Shown here: in pieces, positions 54,978 through 64,000 of the stretch
Position numbering within the stretch: the first letter of the stretch is position 1
How the letters are laid out: each line of letters begins with the position of its first letter
Assembly: GCA_013339895.1 (NCBI GenBank)
Contig: JABACO010000010.1
Span: forward strand, 2,950,788-3,014,787
Length of the DNA stretch: 64,000 nucleotides
Direction: 5' to 3'
Source of the DNA: Ephydatia muelleri
Taxonomy: Eukaryota > Porifera > Demospongiae > Spongillida > Spongillidae
Notes under the pieces: generated by a model
Told to the model about the DNA's origin: nothing
The model's input: only the letters and a program-made list of their open reading frames with translations
Databases searched by the model: none
Position numbers and translations under genes: made by a program

Positions 54978-57900
54978 TCATTGAGTGGTTTGGGGTGGTG
55001 TTGGCTTCTTAGAAACCAAATAATTGTCATACAGACCAACAGCATCTTTGATCTTCTCTAGTAGCAATCCTTCCCTCCTCCCCCTTGGATGCAGACATTC
55101 CTTGAAGAACACAGAGGGGAGTTATTGTAAGTTAGATAGTAAAAGATAACAAGTTAACATACAATAAACTCTTTCACTTCATCTCTGCTCTCTATTATTG
55201 CCCATGTCACTTCGGAACTTGATTGACTACTAGAGTCAGACAAAAAAGGGGTAAAAATGACTGCACCAAATTCTATATGACAAAGGATGTATAGACCTTG
55301 TTGACTCTGTGGTTTGAGGTTCCACCTCTACAAGCAAACCTTCGCTACACTAGAACAGGTATAGGAGGAAAAGAGCACACAATGGATGTGGAGAGAGAAG
55401 ATGAGGGGAAGGTGGAGAGTGAAGATGGAGGACAGATGAACGATGAAGGGAGATAATACAATAGACAAAGAGCCAGTTTTCAAAACCCAGTACCAGGATG
55501 CAGTGCCCAACAAATAAGTCTGTAAGAGGAGCGTATCAATTCTGGAACAGAGGTTTAATGCACTACAATTTGGCACAGAGTTTTGAAAACTGCATGTATT
55601 ATCAGACTCTTTCCAAAACAACAGTTTCTAAAAACTGCATGTGTACAGTGTGTACAAACCTGCAATTTCCAGTACACACGGTTGTGTCTGTCGGTGCCCA
55701 GGGGAGGGTTTCTTAGTACGAGGGCATTCTTCAGTCTCTCACACTGGACGATCGCATGTAAATGAACGAGACCTAACACATGCACACACCCAGGCCATTC
55801 TAAAAATAAAATAAAATTCTATCAACACTTAACTGAAACCCAAAAGAAGCATATACAAAGGAAACTGACTGCATTATCAACTGAAGTGGTGATACCAATG
55901 AAAAGATCCCATCTAATGTACACACTACTCACTGGACTGCTATAAATCCCATGCAAAATCCCACTTGATGTTATAAACTTCTAAATAGTACTTTAGATTA
56001 ACTAACATTTAGAAAACCTGTTAGTGAAACAGCTACGATAGTAAATTTCCCTCCATATACATACATCCAACTTTCTCCTGAGGTTGATCAGCTTCTCAGC
56101 AAACTGGTCCCTCTTCTCCTTCAGTTCTTCCAGGGAGACTCCCTCCTCACACAGACGCTCTAACTCCTCACTCCAAGGGGTGAAAGCATGGGGACTAGTC
56201 AAGGCACAGAACTGCACCAACCCAAGATGAGCCTACACCTGCAGTCTCTGATCTTCTCCTTTAGAGACAGTCTCTTTTTCCTCTTCATCTCTTCCACCTT
56301 GGCAACAGAGGATTGTATGTGGTCTGAAATGATGCTCTATGAATAGAGAATGATGAGTGACATGGATGGATAGGGTGGGTATTATGGAGGGAGGATGGAT
56401 GGAGGATGGATGGGTTGGGGGGAGGATGGATGGATGGGGTTGGGGGAGGCTGGATGGGATGGGTTGAGGGAGGTTGGGGAAGGAATGGATGGATGGGTTG
56501 AGGGAGGTGGGGGAGGATGGATTGGATGGGGTGGGGGAGGATTGGATGGGGTGGTGGGGTAGGATGGAGGGGTGGGGGAAGGATGGATGGGTTTGGGGGA
56601 GGAATGGATGGATGGGGTGGGGGAGGATGGATGGATGGGGTGGGGAGGTGGCTGGATGGGGTGGGAGAGGATGGATGGGTTGGGGGAGGATGGATAAGGT
56701 GGGTATTATGGAGGGAGGAAAATCATTTCAGGTGATTGTGTTCTTGCCAAAAACACACAGTGAAGACCTACACTGTCCAATGCTTCGTACAAAGGTGTTC
56801 CAACATACCAATGACTGTTCCACAGTTGGAGCACCAGAATCAGTGGCAATGAATCCCTGAGAAAACACACATGAGTTTTGCACTATTCGTCAACACCACG
56901 TACGTACACAAGCATACACACACGTTTTTTACCAAATCAACTCACATTACGGCCCGATGCATGGAGATATTCGGCAACTAACTTCTCCACATCCTGTGGT
57001 TGCTTCTTGTCAGCCAACAATTGACTAGTCACGTGGCTTTTGGGTGGTTGAGACAGCTGATTGGTCGAGTGATTTGGAGATGACTGACCAGCGACACGAT
57101 TCGCAGGGTCCAAAACTGCCTGCAACAGACACTGATACACATCGTTCATGCCACGCCCATTTGGTAACAATGCCTGGAGCCTACCTGTACATACAGAAAT
57201 AAACAGAAGAATAAACACAGTACAATAATAATATAATAAGATCATAGCAGCCAGAACACAGGTAATTGATAACTGCTTTACAATAAATGGATCACTGTTG
57301 TGCACATGTTGATGAATCCACAATGCATGAAACCCCAAATGGCCAGGGACATCTTGACACCTGGTAATCATATGATGCAAGAGATATGATACTTCGCTAC
57401 AAAAAGATCCAGGCTGAGATTTCTGAACAACCATTCTCAAAAGGTGTTAATAAATTTATAATTTGGATCTCTGCCAATAACAAACCAAGATGCCAAAATT
57501 CCACACATGGCTTTGTCAGAGTACTACATTTTTCGAAAAAGAACAATGCCTGCCTACTTGTTTTTATGTAACAATAGCATTTGCATAATCCAAGCAATCA
57601 AAATACTGTAGAGACGTTTATGGTACATTTGCATAAGTAGCAGTGAAGGGTGCTGATTTCATTACCACCCTTCCCCCCCTTGATACCGGTTATTACTCTG
57701 CAATGCATTAGAAACCTTACACAGCACAACTCACTCAGACTGACTGCTCTTCTTAGCTTCAGCACAGATCCAAACGTGTACAAGAATTCACATACGAACA
57801 AGAATCTGGGCACATCTCCCCAAGACACCCCTACATCCAATGGTTGGAGGGGAGGGAGGTCAGGCATGCCACACTCCAGGCACTGCAGTACACTGTCATC

Positions 57901-59477
57901 TTCCAAAGAGGATGCCTCCTCCTGTTCTTCCCCAGCCCCTACCGAGGGCAACTTAATGGCCTCCGCCAGCTCCTTCTTCTTCTGAAGTTTCAGCTCCTTC
58001 AGTTCCCTCTGCATGTCCTGTCTCCTCTTGTCTTTCTCTTCCTTCTCCTTCTGCCTCTCCTCTCTCTTCCTCTCTTGGGCCAACGCTCTCTCTTCCAACT
58101 TCTTCAATTTCTTCTCCTCTTTCAACTTCTGCCTGAACACTTCTCTTTCTTCCTTCATCTTTTCCTTCATTTTTATCTTTGCATTTTCTCTGTCCTCTTT
58201 TGCTTTCATCTTTAAAATTGCTCTCTCCTCTTTCAATTTCAGCTTAGCCTTCTCTCTCTCCTCTTTCTCCTTCTCCTTTGCCTTCTGCCGATCTAACGTT
58301 TTCAACTTGACCTTACCACAGTCACCCACCTTGGATGCTGTCAAACCCTTCAGAGCCATTGCCATTTTGTCAACCACACATTCAGTCGGTCTGGGCACCT
58401 GTGTAATGATGAATCATGCAGTAAATATGGCAGCTGACTCAGATGATACCATTTTGCCAAAGGATGAACCCATTCCCAATTACCTCATTATTTCTATGTG
58501 CCGGTTGATGTGATTCCTTGCTGGGACCACCCAGCTCAGAGTAAGTGATTGCAGCATGCACGTTCTTGGCTTTTACTAACTGCATTCCATGAAGGGCTTC
58601 TTCCACGTCTGATTTTTTGGTTTCAAAGGTACTTCTAACAACATCAACAGCAGACAAAGGCACAGTACCAGAAGTTGACACACTAGTTTTGTCTTCTGCA
58701 TGTACTTGCATGGTACACTGCTTCTTGCTAGCACCTACAGATGCTTCTTCGTCTTGGGGGTCCACAACATCAACAGCAGACAAAGGCACAGTACCAGAAG
58801 TTGACACACTAGTTTTGTCTTCCGCATGTACTTGCATGGTACGGAGCTTCTTGCTAGCACCTACAGATGCTTCTTCGTCTTGGGGGTCCACAACATCAAC
58901 AGCAGACAAAGGCACAGTACCAGAAGTTGACACACTAGTTTTGTCTTCCGCATGTACTTGCATGGTACGGAGCTTCTTGCTAGCCCCTACAGATGCTTCT
59001 TCGTCTTGGGGGTCCTTGTGCTTACCCACTTTAATGTGGGCCTGGGTACCCACTGTAATGTGGGCCTGGGCCTGAGTGATCCCATCACCCTTTGTGGACA
59101 TAGGAAGCTGGTCACATTTTCTCTTCTTGCCAATACCTCGTGGACAACAGCTCGTGTTTGGGGGAGTTAAATCTCTGGGCGAAGCAGACAGTCTGATTTC
59201 TTCTGACAGAACTCTTTTCTCTGACCGTTGGTCATTGCCCTCTGGAAGTACATCCGCCATCTTGTTTGAGTCCACTACGTTTTCTGGTGTGCTACCTGCA
59301 GTAGTCTCGGGGCAGGTTGACTTCACCAGCTTGCTGGAGGTCATTTCGGATCGCTTTTCAGACTACATTAATAAATAAACACCATATGTTAACACTGCAT
59401 AGCCCATTATATATCGACTCACACCACATGTCTCGCAATGATCGCATAACCATAAAATTAGATCACAGGTCACCATA

Positions 59478-59508
<31 letters not shown>

Positions 59509-61937
59509 TACTGTGTGTGCAAATGTACAGTACAAGGTGTCGTACAATTGTCGTACAATTCTGGCAATGGCTTTGTACAATATAACTCCAGTTTAAAAAG
59601 TTGAACTTTTCAAGGGAATGCATAGTTAAATAATTATGACGCAATAAATTGATTTGACAAAAATAATTTTACAAGTGAAGACTATATAGGAAATAATATT
59701 CCATTAATAGTCATTAATTACATGATGAAATAACATTTTGTTAAAATGATACAGGGTCCAATAGAGCAGATTATATTGGGCACCTCTAGCAATATGTAAA
59801 ATTTCCACGTTAGTGCCCCAAAAAAGCACATCAGCATTTTGTGATACCTAACTTGGGATAATTGTTTTCTAGAGTCTTGATTAAGTTTATGACCTATAAC
59901 ACTTAATTTACAAAAGCCATTTTTTTTAACATTATTTAGCTATTGAATTGAACATTAATAAAGGCCAATAACCTATCTATAATAGTTGCCAAAATCATAA
60001 GACACCCTTGTATAATATAACTTACAACCATGAAGTCAGTATCTGTCCACGGCAATTTCTTGGGAATGTTCTTGGATATATATATATACTATGCTTGTGT
60101 GATGATATATGAAGCCTTTATTGCTAAATATACCATTTATATGAAATCTAGATTGAGCTATTTCTGATCAAAACAACTGTTTAAGTGGCATATTTAGAAT
60201 TCACAGTACCCATGTACGGTAATTGCATTTCACCCCTTTTTTTTTTGTCCCACGGATGGCCATTGTTAAATACAAAACGCAAGCAAGTCCACTTGAGATG
60301 AATTAATCATTGACCACGCGGTGTGCATTTCTTGAGATACAAAGGACCCAAAATACATCGTCTCACCCGTAATTATTTGTAACAAGAAATTCATTACTGG
60401 TCACAAACAACACAAATACAGAAATGTAGGACAAGCACACATATCTCTAGACACGAACTGTGACGATGATAACCTTTACATCAGATGTGTCCCCTATATC
60501 CTCATCATCTTCGATGCTGATAGAGTATAAGGTGTGGTTCAGACGCTTTCTCTTGACGTCATGCCAGGCATTTGGGAATGGGCTGGGTCCACCTCTCTTC
60601 AGCATGGAGGGGTTGAGCTTCTCCACACTGAGCCGCATGCTCTTTGCAAAGTAGCCACTCCTGTCCACTCCACTGGGCCTTTTAGGGGACATCAGAGGAC
60701 TTTCCCTAGAGGCAACATGCAGATGCAGATCAATAATACGAAGGTCAGCTATTAGAGGGTTAAGCTAACAGTTGTCACCTCACACTGGGTGAATTATTAA
60801 ATCCCTCAAGTTATGGCATGAGGTATGTAAAGATGCTATTGAATGGCATGAGGTATGTATATATGTAAAGATGCTATTGAATGGCATGATTGAATGGATA
60901 GACTTGGGCAGGCAAATGCTTGCACCAGTTTTACCACTTCTGAAGCCTGCCACTGCCACTTGTTACTCCAATTGACACAGCTTAACCATTATCAGCAACC
61001 TGCTGATTACTTGGGCAGGCCAAAGGCATGTGATAATTTGACACACCCCAACACCAAAACTCAGTAACAGTGAGGGGTCCTCCAACTACCTTGACATCAT
61101 TGAAGAAGAGGTCTTCCAATGGAGACACTTTGCCACTTGGTCCGTACCCTTGTCCAGGAACTCGGACACGCTGCTGAAACCAGCATTCCTCACCAGTGGA
61201 GACAGTATTCCTGTTGCCAGTTTTCCCTCCTACATAAAAAATATTCTAGTATGACAGCGTACTATTCATGTGACACACAGGGAAGAGACCCGCACATATA
61301 TCCAATTACACCACACCAGAATAGACTTACCTTCCTTCTACAAACTGAGCAGTTGCATTGCCCGGAACAGAATGGGCACTTCCAGTTGGTACCCACCTTC
61401 CCTTTGTGTATGCCATATCTGTTCTCCAAGCACTTCTCACACCTGGAGACATGTGACAGGAGATAAAGGTTGATAAACACGCGTTTAAAAAAATTGCCAT
61501 TTGAATTAGACAGAAGCAATAAACATAAATTACAAAACGACAGAAGAGACTTCAAATGTGGCGTAGTAGAGATGGTAATATGGTACGATTGAATTGGCTA
61601 TGTTACGCCCACAGAACTAATCTTACAGTATGAATGTCATTATACCGACGGTCGAAGCCAAAGTGAAAAAGCGAATGGACAAACGTGTTCGGCTAGTCCA
61701 TATAAAGTGTATGGGCTTAAGATAATATCACCAAACTCACCAGAACCTTGTACAGATGCTACACTTGACCCTGTCCTTTCCACTCAGGCTGTCGCGCGTG
61801 CCGTTGGTGCTAAAGATTGACTGTCTACACTGATGACAAGACTGGCTTTGTCCGCGGGGACCAAGAGACCTACGCTTGACTCTGTTTTCATCCTTCTTCA
61901 ACTTCGAAGTTTTTGCGTCACTAACGCCTGCCGGCAT
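54978..61937 (-). CDS. CDCA7-type 4-CXXC zinc finger + DDT + WHIM nuclear protein (~13 exons)
   Basis: Likely chromatin protein of about 1000 residues, in minus-strand order. Exons: 61741-61937, 61331-61442, 61090-61229, 60480-60705, 58484-59362, 57723-58398, 56946-57184, 56809-56856, 56239-56336, 56065-56170, 55660-55799, ~55272-55349 and 54978-55100. Exons 1-3 encode a zf-4CXXC_R1 finger: SCHQCRQS, CSICTRFWCEKCLENRYG, NWKCPFCSGQCNCSVCRR, EGKLATGILSPLVRNAG. Exon 4 is basic with an acidic end. Exon 5 holds three 42-residue repeats (PQDEEASVGASKKLRT). Exon 6 is a ~110-residue Lys/Glu/Arg coil, then a DDT domain (FLFVCEFLYTFGSVLKL) finished by exon 7. Exons 9-10 are coiled (EELKEKRDQFAEKLINLRRK). 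Exon 11 has the WHIM motif RNPPLGTDRHNRVYW, which binds linker DNA/ISWI in BAZ/ACF1 proteins. Phases agree from exon 1 to 10. The 10/11 join and the end of exon 12 are unresolved. The exon 4/5 join (GAT|GTAAAG to TGTAG|TCT) is in frame without stops. Confidence 0.78.
56360..56705 (-). repeat. ATGG/GGGGAGGATGG minisatellite in an intron
   Basis: Irregular array of GGATGGATGG and GGGGGAGG words between exons 8 and 9 of the zinc-finger/DDT gene. The matching array in pseudogene copy 2 is shorter (19680-19815). Confidence 0.9.
58639..59016 (-). repeat. Three 126-bp coding repeats
   Basis: Three direct units of 126 bp starting at 58639, 58765 and 58891, almost identical to each other, each encoding 42 residues and so keeping frame. 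Copy 3 (35.4-36.2 kb) has a single unit, so the expansion happened in this locus after duplication or was lost in the copy. Confidence 0.95.
59479..59504 (+). repeat. Poly-C tract
   Basis: About 26 C in a row. Lies in the 1.1-kb intron upstream (minus strand) of exon 5. Confidence 0.95.
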
Positions 61938-61992
61938 TTCGCCCGCCAAACTATTTACGCGGATGAACGTGAACCGTCAACACCCCAGAGAG

Positions 61993-62004
61993 TGCGCATG
62001 CGCA
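61993..62004. promoter_or_regulatory. NRF1-like palindrome TGCGCATGCGCA
   Basis: Perfect match to the NRF1/ewg-type consensus (YGCGCAYGCGCR), 56 bp upstream of the start codon of the minus-strand zinc-finger/DDT gene. In animals such sites mark core promoters of housekeeping genes. No TATA box was identified. Confidence 0.6.
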
Positions 62005-62039
62005 TCAAGCAGTCCCGCCTAAAATGATGCACAAAGAAA

Positions 62040-62525
62040 GAAAATAACATACAACGCGTGTTATTACAGTAAATGCAATAAGTTTTGTGAGAGCAATGAA
62101 CGCAGTCGATGCTACTGAACTTCCTGCGTTCTCGCTAGGACGATATCCTGAGTTTGGGCTTTCTCGCACACAGGCTGTGCAACGCTAATAGTCACTTCAC
62201 CCACCACATTGGCATCTGTAAAGTCTGAAAAGGAGCAGTGTGAGGTTACGCGCGACGGCTACCAGGAACCTGCCCCCCCCCCCCCCCTCCAAACTTATAC
62301 TTCTGTATATAGATGAATGTGGAAGATACATGTATATGTGGGTGATGTAGACAAACTCAATCTCTAGCCCAAATACATCCTTCTTTTAAAATCATTACCC
62401 AGCACTCTTATCAAGTGCACTGTAGCGCTTGTAACCTTAGTTTCAACTGGCAACCCTACATTCAACAAACTTTTTCGACGAGAGGTCTTACACCTCTCTT
62501 AACTGACACCTCCTATGGGTGCCTC

Positions 62526-62568
<43 letters not shown>

Positions 62569-63350
62569 CATTCGTGCAGACAATCAGACACAGTCAAATT
62601 GCATTGCTATTGATAATACACACCCTCCAGAATGTCGTCAATCTCTAGACACATGTATGTACAACGTGATAAAAGATCTATCTCAGTAGTCTGACAGTAT
62701 TTTCATCTGAAGCAGGGTCATCATTAAAGAATTAACGGATGCTTGCTTGAACATAACCATGATCCTTGATGCAGATGAAGCTACTTTAAGATTACCATGA
62801 TGAATCTCCTGAGCTGTCAGCTTTCCTTACGAGGAACTTGAGGAACTTCGGTGTGTACAATTGAAATAAAGCATACTCCATAGACCTCTATGGCATATAT
62901 GACATCAGGTCAAATGAAGTCTAATGGCTTCAAGATTGTTTGCTGATGAAGTGATATGATCTGTGTTGATGCCTTGCATAATCAGGTTCACAAAGGTTTA
63001 AAGTATGAACCATTTTACTTGTCTATATTTAGAGATAGGTTGTGTTGTGTCCATTCTGCCATGAAAGTAGCCAGCATAACACTACAAGACTAAGTATAGC
63101 AGCTGCTTCACTACAAATGTGTGTTCTGCATTCTCTTTCAGTTTCAGCTAAATTTCAACTTGCTCGTGTACAGTCAGCTAAATTCAACTTGCACATGTAC
63201 ATTATGAGAAAATTGCTTAAATGCAAATTTCAGTATAAGCTTCTTACATCTCCTTGATAAGGACAATTAAGCTGGAACCTGTTTTATGGAAGTTGCAATG
63301 TGTGTTCATGTGAGCAAAATCTTATTGTGTACCAAAAACAATTACATTGA
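62040..63350. other. No recognisable gene; poly-C tracts
   Basis: Poly-C runs at about 62274-62288 and 62527-62567. The remaining frames are short and lack motifs. Confidence 0.5.
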
Positions 63351-63357
63351 GCTATTC

Positions 63358-63530
63358 CATTAAAAAATCGTACACGCCAATGGATGACAATAAATTGTGT
63401 CCTGGAAGGGGAAGGGGGTGTTCGAGATGTTCAATATATTGCCCCAGATAGGTGTGTTTATAGGTTGGCTGTCATGGAAAGAGGGGGTACATAATTATTG
63501 TCATCCATAGGGCGTACGATTATTTTAATG
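63358..63530. mobile_element. ~170-bp MITE
   Basis: Left CATTAAAAAATCGTACACGC with CAATGGATGACAATAA; right end is its imperfect reverse complement (TTATTGTCATCCATAGGGCG then TACGATTATTTTAATG). The interior holds G-runs. No clear duplication. Confidence 0.75.
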
Positions 63531-63956
63531 CAATATCCCATCGGATCTAGAATAGAACCTTGTCGAGCTCAAGGGCTTCAAAGGGGTGTACAGCCTGTAT
63601 CAGTGTGGATAGAGTTTGGATGATGTCTGAACTTCAACACATATGCACTCCATTATGGTTGGAGTCTAACGTGCAGGGCCAGTTGTAAATGAAACCTGCG
63701 ATGCAATTCTAAGCTTGGGTCATACAACGAAAAATACAGTGACCTGCACCTACTATGTCACAAAGCACTGGACAAAATAGTCCCCTCCTCCCACTGCACG
63801 AAACAACGGCACACAACACAGACTCACTTGCACTTGCTCCATCCTGTTCCATGAAAGTAGCACATGGGAACGAGAAAGACAAGAAAAAGGTCACTTAGAC
63901 TTCAAATGAACTTGCCACAAAGCACTCAAACTGCTAGTACTACAAATCTCTCTCAC

Positions 63957-64000
63957 AGACACACACACACACACACACATACACACAGACACACACACAC
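63957..64000 (+). repeat. CA microsatellite at the window end
   Basis: CACACA run with ATACACACAGA interruptions, continuing past the window edge. Confidence 0.95.

Noticed and set aside
55328-55621. 97-codon hydrophobic ORF on the minus strand
   Set aside because: Overlaps the intron and exon 12 of the DDT gene in another frame; Ser/Leu-rich from a TCTTC-type tract.
54978-59362. Naming the DDT gene BAZ1A/ACF1 and the zinc-finger exons a separate CDCA7 gene
   Set aside because: No bromodomain, PHD finger or WAC domain is seen in the window, and the zinc-finger exons join in frame; I kept a descriptive name.

Overview
This is a eukaryotic, AT-leaning, repeat-rich genomic window with two assembly gaps (100 Ns at 13474-13573 and 1000 Ns at 42944-43943). 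Multi-exon genes with canonical GT-AG introns, microsatellites, many foldback (palindromic) DNA elements and a transposon with long inverted ends point to an invertebrate animal. A demosponge such as Amphimedon would fit the DPEKKR-repeat relic, the compact introns and the gene families, but the sequence alone does not prove the species.

Layout. 1-1.0 kb: nothing recognised. 1.0-13.2 kb: a 39-bp satellite split by an 11,527-bp DNA transposon (1377-12903) with ~0.5-kb terminal inverted repeats and a 6-bp target duplication TTCCGC. It carries a spliced gene with a C2HC finger and a HECT ubiquitin-ligase domain, an older broken duplicate of that gene's 5' exons, a possible minus-strand transposase tail, and a 452-bp palindromic hAT-type MITE inserted in its left arm only. 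13.2-18.3 kb: gap, AT-rich sequence, a foldback and a frameshifted gene relic. 18.3-21.4 kb and 35.4-36.2 kb: two truncated copies of the large gene at the right end of the window. 23.9-24.3 kb: a possible small gene. 25.4-26.8 kb: a UBL plus RBR ubiquitin-ligase gene (minus). 27-44 kb: unrecognised ORFs, foldback elements, microsatellites, a DPEKKR-repeat pseudogene and the large gap.

44.7-51.8 kb: a 17-exon secreted proteinase K-like subtilase (plus strand), reconstructed exon by exon, with Asp, His, Asn and Ser of the active site all present. Its introns hold two adjacent palindromic elements and a hAT-like element. 52.6-53.3 kb: a hAT-type element inside a GT microsatellite. 54.0-54.4 kb: a one-armed relic of the foldback family.

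54.98-61.94 kb (minus): about 13 exons that join in frame, apart from unresolved joins at the last three, into one ~1000-residue nuclear protein. It carries a CDCA7-type 4-CXXC zinc finger, a three-unit internal repeat, a charged coiled coil, a DDT domain and a WHIM-type PLGxDR motif. An NRF1-like palindrome lies just upstream of its start codon. 62-64 kb: no gene seen, one MITE, poly-C and CA repeats.

The most unusual items are the transposon-borne HECT ligase, the zinc finger/DDT/WHIM architecture with two decayed copies in the same window, and the clean filled/empty-site record of nested insertions. All exon models come from reading splice sites and frames by eye; no database search or RNA data was available.
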